DNA of 64,000 nt from Alviniconcha marisindica (GCA_018857735.1 JABMCL010000533.1:637501-701500); one strand, 5' to 3'; shown: positions 25,101 to 55,600, numbered from the stretch's first letter. Numbers and translations: made by a program. Notes: generated by a model not told the origin, from the letters alone.

Positions 25101-26883
25101 GGCCTCATTTAAAGAAAAACAGATGGCATACAGCATTCAAACTTCTGCCCAAAATATCAGTTTTTAAGTGTGACCTGAACACTCAGCATGTTTTATCACC
25201 TTGTGTGTTTCATATTCAGTGCCTGTGGTAGTGTACCATGCTACCTTATGTGGAAGTTGTCACAGTACACAATCCTAGTACAAATTACTAGTCTCAGCCC
25301 ATCCTATTTGCTCAACACCTAGCTGCTGGGATTTACTGAGATTTGATTGAGTATCAACAGTACTTGGCGTCAGTGACAGAATCAATGAACCTTCATAACA
25401 TACAGTGTTACACATTAATAAATGAAGAATTTTGTCACTTACAAATTGTACTAAATCAACCTCTTTTGGAGTTTGACAGTCACCTTCAGCATGGTAGATC
25501 TGCATTGCAAATGTTGCATACAGCAGACATAGCCTTCTGGGATGTATCAATTGCAACAAAAAGAAATGTACATGCATGTACACCAATGCATGGCAAAAAT
25601 GGGCTCCACCTGAACTGCCCAAACTGGCTGGGCCACTCCTTCCCCAGACACACACACAAATCAGTTAAAAGTAACATGGAAAAGAAGCAGATGATCAGTA
25701 CACCAATGCACCTTGACACAAAAATGACAGCAGTCCTTATGCCTCTGACATGACTTTGGATTGCGACCTAACCAATGTTCATAGTAGCTTGTTTTGTATG
25801 TTTGTTTGTTTTTTTACCCCCCCCACCCCCCTCAAAAACAACAACCAAACACACACATGCATCAACACAACAGCAACTCCACACACACACAAAAAGAGAC
25901 TTCCACTTAAAGCAGAAAATACAACTTTCTAGATTGAGAAATGTACACTGAGAACCTACCAAAAAGAAAAGTGATTCAGGCAACTGGTCTGGTTATTAGA
26001 GCCAATGCTACTTTCTACATTGTCTTAAGATGAAAAGAACATTTTGTTTTAACATAAAAGGAATAAGATGACTTTTCTCTCTTTGTTTCAAAGCAGACAA
26101 AAAACCTGTGTTGAAAACCTGTAAGAAAACCAAGTGTGAAAAATTTGCTGGAGGCTTTCTTTTATATCTGTTAATTTTATCTGTCATTGTTGTTGATACT
26201 TAGTGAGAAAAAGTTATTGCAGCCAAAGACCTCTAAAGTAAGTTGTGTGTGTGTGAAGTTTCCAAGATCATTCAACTAGAGCAGCTCTTCTCCTACATAC
26301 GTATGCAGCTGTTTCCAAAGTAAAAATAGACTAGACATATTCCATAACATTTCCTGTTTGAAGTTTCCAGCCACATGATTAAATGAAGTTTCCAACCGCA
26401 TGATTAATAACAAATTTAACAGTCACAAGAAGCAGCTGCTCAGCTGCAACTCTTTCCTGTCTTGCATCCACTTGCTCGCTCTTTAATGGACCCAAAACTG
26501 TCACTGTTCAGCTCATTCAAAGCTAAGAAAAAAGCTGACCACATTCTTTACTGGATGCCTATTTATCTAAAAAATCTAGAAACTGAACATTTTGTTACCA
26601 TAAGTATGCCAGCACACAGACTACTTCACTTACTAGGCTTACTTTACTTCACTTCACTCGTAAATGCTCCTCTCAACTTCTGACATTCAACACCCCCATG
26701 ACCTTTCTGCTGGAAGTGCAACCCCCTTCTACACAAATATCACATAAAAATTTCAAAAACAACAACAACAAAAACTTTTAATACCAGTCAAAACCTGATC
26801 TGTTCCAATAAATTTGCCGATACGGGCTTTCACTGCCATATCCACTCCACTGTTTCTTGCACTTGTGCATAAAAGTTTATAAA

Positions 26884-26954
<71 letters not shown>

Positions 26955-28040
26955 TTCCTGTACTTTTAGTGTCTATACAACGCATTTCAAGTTCCATGTA
27001 CACATAATTTGCATGTCTAGATGTTTACATTTGTATTTGCACAAGAATTTATGCAATAGGTAACATTTGTAACTATGATTATATTTACATGTTAAGAATA
27101 TTGCTGCTCATTGTGGTCTGAACTATTTATACTAATTAATCTAACTTAGATTCTAAGAGAGACATTATCATAAATGCAGTGATTTAGTTTTTTTAATATC
27201 AATCCACATGGGCTAAATTACTAATATTTGAGATTTCTGTAGAGGTGAACAAACAGATTATAATACACATGGGTATGCAGTCCTTGAAGTTTGGATTATG
27301 AAAATATACCATTTAAACCCATTGGAAATAGCAATAAAGAGAAAGAAACAAAGAAAGCTAATGCCCAAATGTCTCACATTCAAAATATACGTTATCTCCC
27401 TTGAACAATCTAAGTACAGATGGCTACCTGAAACCGATAATGCTCAGTTAGTACAACCATTGCGCAAATATAAGAAGAGAGAGAAAAAAGAGAAAACACT
27501 GGAGACTACACTGCAGATGGAAACACAGCAGGCCAGATACAAGTTGTCAATAATCTTTGTTTTTCTGAGAGCTCAGAATTATTTTCACAACACTAGTTTT
27601 AGCTACTTTTTGGATTAGCAGTTAAATCAAATGAAAATCCAGTGGGTCATATATAACCGCACATGCACACACACACACGAAACACCTGACATTGATCAAT
27701 TAGCTTTATGATGCTGTTTTTTCCCCCCAGGTGGCTGCACAACAACTTTATGAAGCCATTACTTTAGTGTATAAAGGTCTAATGTAAGATGCTATAATTA
27801 TCATCTCTGCACAAAATGCACACTTTACCAAGTGCTCTACTGTTTACAAATATGATTAATCTAAAGAATCAAGCTAGTTGGATATGCTTTTGTTTGTGCT
27901 CTCTTAACTGCTCTGGAACCCTCTTAAGGCCGACAATTTAAGATGAAATTTCACGAAAATCAAAGTAATTATAAACAACATCCCTGATCATTGCAGTTTT
28001 GTTCTTTGCACGGCAAACTTCTGTCAACTTTGATGGTCCC
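22151..28040. other. AT-rich intergenic or ORMDL 3' region, no gene seen
   Basis: About 5.9 kb of AT-rich, CA-rich sequence without a recognisable exon on either strand. It lies downstream of ORMDL on the minus strand and could include a long 3' UTR. AATAAA hexamers on the minus strand near 23178-23190 and 22027-22032 are possible but unproven 3' ends. It also holds poly-C tracts near 22250, 24005 and 24620. Confidence 0.45.
26886..26949. repeat. (AT)n microsatellite, 64 bp
   Basis: Uninterrupted AT dinucleotide repeat. It produces an Ile-Tyr run in translation, which is not coding. Confidence 0.97.
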
Positions 28041-28062
28041 ACTTAAAAGGGCTCCACTGTGA

Positions 28063-28612
28063 TCCAGTGAAGTGTATGTCAAGACACAAACAACTGTATT
28101 CCCAGTGTATGTTCAGATACACATAGCTTTCAGTGAAGTGTATGTCAAAATATACACAACCATTCCAGTAAAGTGTATGTCAAGATACACACCACTGTAC
28201 TCAAGTGAAGTATATATCAAAACACAAAACACTGTACCCCAGTAAAGTGTGTGTCAAGGCTCCAATGATTGTACCCAATGAAGTGGATGTGAATACAAAC
28301 CATTGCATCCCAGTGAAGTGTATGTCAAGATACACATCACTGTACTCAAATGAAGTGTATGTCAAGACACAACCCACTGTACCAAAGTGAAGTGTACACT
28401 AACTTGGTAATGGCACACGCCACTGTATGCAAGTGGACCGTGAGTCAAGACCCAAACCACTGTACCCAAGTGAGGTATGTGTTAAGACATCAACCATTGT
28501 GCCACAGTAAAGTGTGTCAGGACAGAAAACACTGTACTACAGTGAAGTGTAAGCCAAGACATAAACCACCACCAAGAACTAACTGTACTTGTGTATGCTG
28601 AGACACAGTTCT
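28063..28612. repeat. Degenerate ~36-bp tandem array below ORMDL stop codon
   Basis: About 15 diverged units share CAGTGAAGTGTATGTCAAGA and ACACAAACCACTGTAC. The array ends about 57 bp from the ORMDL stop codon, so it probably lies inside the ORMDL 3' UTR. Units differ by many substitutions, so it is an old array. Confidence 0.8.
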
Positions 28613-28668
28613 TCAGTTACAAAGAGCCTTAATGGTCATGTAAGAATACCATCTCTGGCATCTATCAC

Positions 28669-30485
28669 TTAGTACTTGTTAATGCCAAAAATGCGAACTC
28701 CATGAAGCTGCGGCAGTTTGGGAATGATGTTCAGAGCCAGAAAACTTGCATTTACCAGGAAGTGGACTTTGTCATACTTGGAGTAAAAGCTGGCGAGGAA
28801 AAACCTGGAAAAAAGGAATGGAGATGTACATCTCATTTCTTTGATACTGTACAATGCCCTTTTTAAATTTCAATTGTAGCTATACACGCTTGATTTCAGA
28901 CTTGAAAAAACATGTATGATGTGACAGTTTTGCCATGGATAGAAATGGCTTTTAAAGTTTTATGTTCTTTAACATTGTATTTGTAGTAACTGTACCCACA
29001 TTTTCACTGTGAATGCCACATAAGTAAATTTTGTTCCTGTGAACAAATGGCTACTGTGGCCATGAAATATAGCCATGACAAAATATTGTAATTATGCTAT
29101 CAGTGTTGTATGATTTTATGTCTACACTATTACAAATCTGAAAGTTCTGGCTTAAAAGTTAAATAGCAGCTGATATACTGCAAAGGTTAGTATTCTGGCA
29201 CTTCATCACCATAACTCTACACCTTGAAGCCAAAGAAGGTCACATAACGGCAGATTCTCTTGAAGCCGAATACTCGCCTAGTCAAAAACATAAATTATTT
29301 GTTACATGTGTGATCTAACCCACACCTGTACATGAAGTAGCAATCATACAATGACTGTTGTAGCACAGACACTTCATAAAAAATACAGTAAACTCCACAG
29401 CTATAAAATTATAAATTATATTTATAACACAGTCACTCCACTGCTATAAAATTACAAAACTATAACAGTTGCTTACATAATACAAGTCAAATACTGATAA
29501 TCAGACTAAGAGTAAGACTAGTAAGAGGGCATTTGGGAAATGAGAAATGAAGAGGGCAGAGAAGAGTGAAAGAGGGAGGGGTTAGCAGTGGAAAAGGACT
29601 TGAGAGAGCAACTTACAAAACGATGGGGACAGTTGTGAGGAATTTTTTGGTTGCGGTAAACTGCTTGCCATAGTCTATTTGCTCCCACTGAGTCTCTGTG
29701 CGTGCTTCACCCTGATCAGGTGTTTCCCATGGTGTGCCCTTGGTCACATGCAACATGACGAACATGACCTGAAAATAGAATTGGTTAAACTTAAACATCA
29801 TCACCAGAACACACGCAATGCCACAAACATGTACTGCAACACAGTAATTATGGAGAGTGGTTAGCAAGATAACATAATATTTGGCACACCTGTAAAAAGA
29901 ATATGGTGAGCATACACAGCTTCAAAATTAACAGTCTCACAAACACATGAAACAAATCATGGCAAAGCATAACCAGCAACATCATAATTAAACATGACCT
30001 AAAACAGAATATGGTCAAACAAATCCTTTTTCCCCCCATTTACACCACACTTCACAGAGTTGGTTGAACAATTTTCCTCTGGAAATTTGGGGTTAGCTGA
30101 ATCTTATCAAAAAGACTGATGTAAAGTGAATCTGCCTGACACTCACAAACACCAATAAACGATTGTCAAACTCAAAAAAACAAGATTTCTTTGTCAAGAG
30201 AAAAGGGGGATGAGTGATGGTGGGATTAGGAAAATTAAACTGTTAAAGTGTCATTCCTGGCAATGCATTTCTCATTGGAGACAAGAGCTCTAACTTTTAC
30301 TGTATACTCACAATATCATGCAAAACATTGGTGAGAGTCCAGGCAATGGCCACGCTGAAGAAAGGCACAGAAAGGATGAGGAGATGAACAAGGAAGATGA
30401 GGAGGAGGTAGGTGACCCAGATACCCTTGCTATTGTAGACAGAGTGGTTCGGGTTGCTGTCACTGTGTGCCACACCAACATTCAT
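28669..30485 (-). CDS. ORMDL: ORMDL sphingolipid biosynthesis regulator, 3 coding exons, 153 aa
   Basis: ER multipass membrane protein that binds and inhibits serine palmitoyltransferase, setting the rate of sphingolipid synthesis. Coding exons on the minus strand: 30485-30312, 29768-29617 and 28804-28669 (stop TAA at 28671-28669). They join with GT-AG introns into 154 codons, and the 153-aa length equals human ORMDL1-3. The N terminus [13 protein letters not shown] is nearly identical to the human proteins and keeps Asn13, the residue known to contact ceramide. Hydrophobic segments fall near residues 24-45, 48-68 and 100-135. The conserved [11 protein letters not shown] follows the first hairpin and the C terminus is [11 protein letters not shown]. 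It lies head-to-head with PMS1. Invertebrates usually have one family member, so I give the family symbol without a number. Confidence 0.97.
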
Positions 30486-30550
30486 TCTGCCTGTCTGATC
30501 ACGTGTCCAAGTCCAAGGGACACCTCAATCTCATAATACTGTGCAATATC
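30486..30550 (-). other. ORMDL: ORMDL 5' UTR part of the first coding exon
   Basis: On the minus strand a good acceptor, TCATCTTGCAG, ends at 30551 and is followed by 65 nt without an upstream ATG before the ORMDL start. This implies at least one further non-coding exon upstream, probably close to the PMS1 promoter. A possible donor AAG|GTTTGT lies on the minus strand near 32367, but this is not proven. Confidence 0.6.
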
Positions 30551-31448
30551 CTGCAAGATGACAGCAACTTTTTATCATTTCATGTACATGTCATCACATT
30601 CAAAAATGAAATGAATAAAATAAATACAAGAATCGTGTTAATGTATGTTTTGTGCATATTTTAGTTTTTACACAGTAAAACTTATACAACATAAAAATTA
30701 CATATTTATGCATTTTTTACAATTTTAGATTGTGATGTGTATTGCATGTGTTACAAAAATCAAAGGGCTAGACAAGCCACTGACAGAAATAAATCTAGCA
30801 AGGACTACAGTCACAGCAGTGCCAGCACCTTGCTATGCTTGAACTATCCTCCCTCCTGGCTCTAGTTTTCAATAGCTAAACAGTAAAAGTAGCACTAGCA
30901 GTCTATCAATAGTTATAGTATCATCATATCATGACAACACTGTTTTACTGTTTTGCTTTCACAGCACTGTTTTCACTTTTGCAACACTGTTTTACTTTCT
31001 TACAAACTGGATTTCTTCAGTTCCAATCAGCCTGAAACAAAACAGCAGCAAACTGCAATACTTGATTACTTCACTTCTCTCTCTCTCTCTTTTTGGGTTG
31101 TTTTTTGGTGCAAGGGAAAAGGAAACAGAGTCGCAGTAATGACAGACACTTATAACTTTGTGTATATAATATATATATTATATATGAATAAAATACTGTA
31201 GTAATTAACTTATTAGTGCACAGCTGGTACACTGGAGAAAAAACAAGCGGATCAAGCAACTTCATTCTCAACAGACTGGGGATTATTCTTGAGTCAGCGC
31301 TGATTGTAATATTTTGCCGTGTTACTGAAACTAAAGTCGGACAGACATTCCGTGACCAGTGGTGGTGTACTGGATTATATGGCAGTGATCTTTTCAGCCC
31401 ATCTTGTTGCCATGAAATGCAAGGTTTTGACAACTACTAGTACTAGGG

Positions 31449-31449
<1 letters not shown>

Positions 31450-31481
<32 letters not shown>
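31450..31481. repeat. (AT)n microsatellite
   Basis: About 32 bp of AT dinucleotide repeat between ORMDL and PMS1. Confidence 0.9.
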
Positions 31482-31483
<2 letters not shown>

Positions 31484-32299
31484 CTTTGCCAGCAGCCCAG
31501 CTGATGCGTTCCCCTACTTCTGGAAAATCACGTACACCAGTCCATTGCGCATGTGCGGATATTTAAATGAAATGGGGCTATTTGTGCTAATTTGATAAAT
31601 TCCCACTTTGCTGCTCAATTTCAGAATTGAGGGAAAAGGATTGAGCAGACTGAGCAGATTCCAACTTTGCTCAAAACATATCACCTCTTCCCAGTGAAAT
31701 GCCATGCCCAGGAGTATCAAGGAGACAGACTCTATCATAGTCTATGTCAGTATGAATCTATTCTGTATTCATGAATGATTTCTGGTCTGCTCTCAAAACA
31801 CACTTCTTTCATTGACATTGTCCTGTTCCGTGGAACATGATCTCCCCACGTGTTCTTACTCCGTGTGCCGGTGTGTGTGTGTGTGTGCGCGCGCGTTTAT
31901 CATCGTGTTCTTATTCTTAATCTTATGGTTCTGTTTTTTTCAAAGTTGCTTTACGTTCACTGAGACCGTACGGACTATTACGGATGGGGAGCCCAGGGCG
32001 GCCACCTCGACCTGGAGCTCTGAAATGCTCTCAGGGTATTGGTGTGTGAAAATGTATCATGCCCCCGTGTGGTGTGAACATGCATGTTCTTGCGTGGAAG
32101 TGGAACTGGAAGTTTATGTGCATTGTAACTTTTTATTTTCAGTCATTAATACATCCGTGAGGTAGATCTAACGCCAAGAGTCCTCAATCTCTTTAAAATC
32201 CCTGGACGGGATTACTTCAATTTTTAAAGTTAACCTACAATTTACAAAACTATGGGATTGTTTTTTTTTGTCACGTCAAATGAACGTTGTCAATGGGTT

Positions 32300-32730
32300 G
32301 ACAAACCTCTGTTCGACATGGACGCGCGCTCCAAAGAGTGTAAATTTCCATAATTGGTTACAAACCTTAAGTGCGCTGCTTGGTTGCTTTGGCGTGCAAT
32401 AACACGTTTTGATAGACTGCAAAGATTATAACGCCGACAATCTGAGTGCGGAGAATGGTTGGCGTCACTTTTGCGCCGGATGTTTTTCGCTGTACTTGTT
32501 TGACGAAGTGAAAAGTTGAACTGGAACAATATTGAGCAGTCGAAAGTGATTAAAAAATTTGGTCGATATACTTATTATTCAGCGTGGCCAAAAAAGCAAA
32601 ACAAAACAAAAAGTTTGAGAGAAACTGAGGCTGACTGTAATGAGTAAGACGTTTTACTTTTTCCGTGCGTATGCCAAGTACTGATCTAAATTAATACCAA
32701 CGCCGAATCTGAGTTGTCTCCCTTGGTGGC
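32300..32730. promoter_or_regulatory. Likely shared ORMDL-PMS1 bidirectional promoter
   Basis: The stretch immediately upstream of PMS1 is enriched for CpG between about 32320 and 32500 within AT-rich surroundings. It contains an inverted CCAAT box (ATTGG at 32353-32357) and an ATGGC core at the PMS1 start that resembles a YY1 site. ORMDL points left and PMS1 points right. The presumed upstream non-coding ORMDL exon would start here. Assignment is inference from arrangement and composition. Confidence 0.45.
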
Positions 32731-49796
<17,066 letters not shown>

Positions 49797-50865
49797 ATGG
49801 TGTGAGCAAGGAATGCAGTGTGTTGTTGGACCCAGTGTCAGCGACTGGTTTGGGTGATGCACTTGATGGGAGAAATGTCTCATAATTATGCAGGTTAAAA
49901 TGATTCATCCATTAATAGGTGGTCCATCCAGTGTCATCAATCTATACAGAAACTGTCTTTTTTGTGTGCGAAATTCTCACCTTTGTTGTTTAAATACTTT
50001 TTTAATTTTATATGCCAAGTATGCAGTTTTGTTGTATCAATTTTTTGATGCGTGTATTTCTTCTGGGATCATTTTTTTTAGTAGCATTATTTCAGTAATC
50101 TAGATGTACATTTAGTAATAACAGTGGGGTCTTAGAGTACCCTTTCTCAGGTGGACCCTAGGCATACATGTACATTTCATAATAACCATGCTAAAACAAA
50201 CTGCAGATGTTTCCTTGGATGGCGACATAAGGAGCATGAAAACAGGCATCTAGAGGGGTAGTCTTCTCTTGCAGAGGTTTTCAGATGTTGAGGATTGTGG
50301 AAAAATAGTTCACATGCCATCTTCACTGTTTTTGGAGGCAGCCGTGTACAGTTAGGTGCCTGTGTCCAGAGTTTGTGTAACTGTTAAAAAGTTTATGAAC
50401 AGACATGAAAATAGCAAATGTGTAGAAACCAGGTGTTTTGTCAGTGTGCTTCTCTGAATGAAGAATGCATGTGTGCGTGTGTGTGTATAATTTAATTATC
50501 TGTGTTCTGAACTGGTGTAAAATAATTTTGAATGTGTGGTTTGTCCTGAGGTGAGCCCATGTGTTAACTGTAGCTCCAGCTGGTCAGTTGCCAGGGTATG
50601 TACCAGGTACTTGGGGTCTCAGCCCGGGTGGAATTGAGGAGAGCCGGCACAAGGTCCAGCCAATGTGACACCCGTTTGTTGAACAGTGGTCATCCACCCA
50701 GTGTGCAACTTCTGGAGAGCGTGAGCTCATGGCCACAATCCACCCACCTGTCTCTGCAGTGCCAGTTGGGGTTGGCTGTAAGAGGTTTGGTCAGTACTCT
50801 GGGGTTGACTGTAAAAATTAGACGTTTGGTCAGTCTTGTGGGTATAGATTCAGTGGCAGGTTCGT

Positions 50866-51125
50866 CCGGTGCCAGCGACAGATAAGTCCAGTGTCAGTGG
50901 CTGGTTAGTCCAGTGCCAGTAACTTGTGAGTCTAGTGTCAGTGGCTGGTTAGTCCAGTGCCGGTGACTGGTGAGTCTAGTGTCAGTGACTGGAAAGCCCA
51001 GTGCCAGTGACTGGAAAGCCCAGTGCCAGTGACTCGTGAGTCTAGTGTCAGTGGCTGGTTAGTCCAGTGTCAGTGGCTGGTTAGTCCAGTGACTGGTGAG
51101 TCCAGTGTGGACATCTTGTGAATCT
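50866..51125. repeat. ~22-bp degenerate tandem array
   Basis: Imperfect units such as AGTCCAGTGTCAGTGGCTGG and AAAGCCCAGTGCCAGTGACT, alternating TTAGTCC and GTGAGTC joints. Located about 1.1 kb downstream of the PMS1 stop codon, possibly inside its 3' UTR. Confidence 0.8.
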
Positions 51126-51493
51126 GGTGTTGGTTGGCGAGTTCAGTGTCCTTGTCATCTTCATCATTGTTGCAGTTCTTGTGTGACCCTTTGTATCTCT
51201 CACCATTATCTTCTGATTGATTGGTTTCATTCCTTACTTGGCTGTGAAACTGTATAGGAGAATGTCTTGGAGTGAGTAAATGAGTGAGAGATTGAGCAAG
51301 TAATTGTAGCTGTCTTTAAGTCTTGGTCCTGCCCATTGCCAAGGCATCACGATTTTGTATAAGGGAGTCTTTCACTGCCTATTTAACCACAGTGCAACAT
51401 GCAACAAGATGGAGTGAAGATGTAGACGGGGAAGAGGGAGAGAAAGTTTTTTAGTTTTTTTTCCAGATCAGACAGAGAAGGGGGGGTGTATAT

Positions 51494-51668
51494 CAGGGAG
51501 AGGGACAGAGAACAAAAAGTAGATGTAGATCAGAGGGAGAGGGACAGAGAACAAAAAGTAGATGTAGATCAGAGGGAGAGGGACAGAGAACAAAAAGTAG
51601 ATGTAGATCAGAGGGAGAGGGACAGAGAACAAAAAGTAGATGTAGATCAGAGGGAGAGAGACAAAGAG
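51494..51668. repeat. 39-bp minisatellite, about 4.5 copies
   Basis: Near-identical 39-bp units containing AGGGAGAGGGACAGAGAACA and AAAAGTAGATGTAGATCAG. The 13-codon period keeps frames open on both strands (plus: RERDREQKVDVDQ). Nothing else supports coding. Confidence 0.92.
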
Positions 51669-53559
51669 TGATAGACAGCGTGAACAGAGATCACAGAAGA
51701 ACAATAATAATAATTAACGCTGAAGATGGATGACATTTAGTGCATAAACTGACTGCCAGAATAACAGAGTTCTGGATAAGCTGATGTTTGGGACTCTCGA
51801 TGCTGGAACAGTCGTAACATTAGACCTACAAAAGCAGGGAAATTGCAATATCTACATCTCTTTTCTTCTTCTGGATGACACTTAAACTAGTTAAAGTCTA
51901 TGTATAGACTGTTACTAGTGTTTTCTGGGGCTGCAGATATGTTGGATGGAGAGAGGGAGAAGGAGGGAGAGGAAAAAAGGAGAGAGAGAGGGGGAGGGGC
52001 ACAGAGAGAGAGAGCAGCAGTAAGAATATTGCAACACACACACAACAAAAAAAACAGATCTTTACCATATCCATTCACTTTCAATGTGGCACAATTCAAA
52101 CCAATAAAAGAATGGGAAAAAAAGTGTTTTTCTGCAGTTAGAAAAGAGACGAAATATTTCCACTGTCAGACTTTCTTTTGATGCCGATGCTGTCAAAGGA
52201 CAACTAATTCAAGTAACTGGTGTTGCTACAGTTTGTGACACACCACAGTTACATGGTAAACAAAATCCACCCAGTCATACCCTCCAAAAAGGATGGTCTC
52301 TGATAGTACATCTACATGATGTACAGTACATATATACACCCAACAATGTTCTCATCAGTCACTAAAGTAATGCCCCCCACACAATGGAATGGCTTTACCT
52401 GCTACAGCTACAGGTTGTGTATTTTGCGTACAGAATGTATGTTACTGGTATCATCTTGTTCTGCATAAAACTGTGGTCATTGTTCTCAAGTGAAAGCCAG
52501 TGTCCTAGCTGCTGTTAATAATAACTGCTGTGACATATTATGTGTCCACCGGAAACGAGGCCAATCAGATATTACATGCATAAAAGCATTTCATATCACT
52601 TTCTGAACAGACAACATTAAAGTTGTGAACTCATAAATTAGTGACATGACAGCAAAACAATTCACTTCATGTAAAGTTACATGCAACAATTATTGAAAGC
52701 ACTTCTAGATTTACCGGAGAAAGCATCAGACAACAACAAAAAACTGAACAAAACAACAACAAATCTTTGAAGACCATCATTGCTTCCATGATGAACACAT
52801 GTAAAGGTCATAAACAAAGACCTTGTTATGTACACACTGTCAATTGCTCATAAATCTATTGTTGCAAAACTACACTTCCACTGAGGAATGAATCTAAGAA
52901 AGAAAGAAAAATTGTCCTGTGTATAACTAGGTGAAAGCAAAACCACATGCTTCACACATCTGATACTGAATTCTAGGTGAAAGTGAAACCATGTTTCACA
53001 CATTTGATATTAAATACTAGTTGAACGTAAACCCACAAGTTTTACACATTCACAGGTTGTGGCTTGACTTTTCCAAGCTGTGTAACACTTCCTTCATATA
53101 TACATGAACGTATAAAAATATCTGATTTTCTGAAACACGGTGCTGGGCTTCTGGGCGACAAAGACAGTACCAGCAATGTTCCCCACTAAAATGTTCCTAA
53201 GTAAAACTAGAAGAAGTTCAAGCATGTGACTTTAAATTACAAAGTTCACCATGAAACATGACATCCAAAAAAATGAGACCAACAAGTGAGTTTATATCTT
53301 AATACTTATGAAGTCGGAACAGGGGTAGATGAGCAGCTTTTAGCCAGATCCAAAGTGGCCAATATTCTGTACAGCACAGCTTATCACCTGTGCTCTGACC
53401 TTTTGACTAAGCATCTAGTCCCTTAGCTGAGAACAAAAAGGTGCACTCCCGTGCCTGTTGGCAACTGAACATTATTTTGGAGAACGACCCTTTTTTGAAC
53501 TGCATCAATGTTGACTGTGGAAAACTTTGCTCCAACAATTAGTATAAGCTAATGTTGTC

Positions 53560-54240
53560 TAACAGTCTTAGACCTCAGGGTGTACACTGCTGGCTCAGTC
53601 ACCAAAGACCAGTCAGGGTGGGGCTTCACTGTCAGGCAAGGTGTGACCACCATCCCTGATGACAGTGCAGCCTAAATGGTCAACCTCCAGCTTGACAATG
53701 GAAGTGGAAGCAGACGCATGCGCTGGATTACTTTAAGAGGTGACAGACCACACATGCCATAGCCTCACAGATTCAGTGAGCCTGCTACAAAAACTTAAAA
53801 AAGGAATAGAAAGCCTAGAATGGCAAATGTCAATGTTCTCGACATTCACTGTCACAAACTCCTGTGGATGTACTGCCCTTGACATGCCGAAGTGAAGGGA
53901 AATGACCTTGCAGATTGTCTGGTGGGTAAAGCAACCATCACAAGTGGCTTGCCTCTTGGAAGATGAAAAGTATTGAGGAGCTTTAGACACTACCTGCAGG
54001 CACATAGCCAAGGACATCACACCATCCACTGCTTGGAGGAGAGAGGCGTGTTAAGAGGAAATGCTTGATAATCTTCCTTGAAGGATGAGTAAGGGCTACT
54101 TCTCAATCAGACAAACATTGCAACTGTTTCAAAGGCAATGTTGGGAAAACTTCTGAGACAGGATGGAGCACACATGGGCTTTTTGACAATCACTTTTTTG
54201 TGCAATCAGTATTTATCAGAGACGTTAGTCAATCTCATTA
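53560..54240 (+). pseudogene. Degenerate LINE RNase H domain
   Basis: Plus-strand translation in broken frames gives YTAGSVTKDQSGWGFTVRQG near the start and HAEVKGNDLADCLVGKA near 53890. These correspond to the first and last motifs of the RNase H domain in I/Jockey-type non-LTR retrotransposons. The first motif has Ala where the catalytic Asp is expected, and the Gly before HAEVKGN is replaced by TGA. Further stops and frameshifts are present. No reverse transcriptase part was seen upstream, so this is a truncated dead copy. Confidence 0.7.
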
Positions 54241-55600
54241 CAGGTTGAAGTATTACATTTGGACAAACTGGTGATTTGGTTCTCACAAGTATACTCATCA
54301 AGAAACATGTCATCAAAGTAGCAAGTGTTGAGTGTAACAATCAGTACACAACGAATAACTTTCTGCTAAACTGATGGTATAAGAAATGGATAGTTGATAA
54401 ACTGATAATTTGATGACTTGTTTTCAGTTGTCTTTCTATACTGTGCATTCAAGAACTGATCATCATCTTTGATGTCAACTAATTGCCCCAGTGAACAAAG
54501 TGCAATAAAATGATGCCTAGGCACACCAACAAAAGATCCCAAGTCAATGAGACTGACGAAGATTTGGAAGACACCCCCGCTTTTTCAGGCAAAAGACTGA
54601 TTGCTGAAGTCAGACATGGATCAGTGATCACAATAAAAGCAGTGTAACCTGTGGGTGGAGCTACAAAACATCAGCCAGCAGACATTTAATGAAAATATAG
54701 TCTGCAATGCATAAACAACAGCACACACTGGGGCTCTCTGTGGGAGATGTACTACACAAAATTATTCACTTCATCAGTGTACTGAAATCTGCAGTTACAG
54801 TCATTTGCAAACATTTAAGACCACACATGATTTTTTAAATAAATTTGATGAAACTGTTTTTTGGCCTTCGTACCAAATTATATAAGTTTATTTCACCAAA
54901 AGCATAACACAATTACCCAATTTGAAAAGTGATGACACCCAAGTTGTTGTTTTTTGTTCATTTGTTTGTGTTTGTTATTGTTGTTTGTGTGTTTTGTTTG
55001 TTTTTGTATTATTGTTTTTCTCTCTCACATGATCTCTAAAGCATCCTCTTTCTTTCCATTGAAAATCATGTCTGGTCTTAAACTTTTGCAAATGACTGCA
55101 TTATCATTTTGAGCTGTTTTCCTTTGTTTATGTTATATGTACATAAAAATCAGGAGAGAAAAGGGTGTCATGGCATGTTCAAATACACATCCCTATATGA
55201 CTAGTAAGCAATGCCGAAAAGGTGCGCACTCTTGGAATGGGGAGATTTGTCACTCACTGAGCAGTGATGAACCATGAACAGAATGATGCCTGTAACCATA
55301 ACATTTACCTCAGACAAACAAAACAGGAAGTTTCAACTCAGAGGAAAGGTTGAAAGTGCAATAGGGCAAACAGCTTTCCAGCTCTTGAACAACTGCTGTA
55401 AAAACCCAACAACCAAAAACAACAACAGTGCATTTAATTATTATTTTTTAAACAGGAGGGGAGTCAGATGATCACTTGGCCTGCGATTTATTACATTTTA
55501 ACCCCCCACCACCCCAGTCAGTTTGACTCTATGTAACATGCAGTGTCAAAATCACTTCCAAGCTTACCACCAGAGTGGTGCTAAGTGTTTGCACAATGGT

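Larger units (their letters stand above)
49797..53559. other. PMS1 3' UTR and intergenic DNA, no gene seen
   Basis: No AATAAA close to the PMS1 stop codon was found; one on the plus strand lies at 52103-52108. The span contains the tandem repeats listed separately and a GA-rich tract near 51945-52015. No exon was recognised on either strand. Confidence 0.5.

Noticed and set aside
26857..27063. 68-codon frame with an Ile-Tyr run
   Set aside because: Translation of the (AT)n microsatellite.
51486..51704. Repetitive coiled-coil-like protein (RERDREQKVDVDQ)n
   Set aside because: Only 4.5 repeats of a 39-bp minisatellite, open on both strands, without flanking coding sequence.
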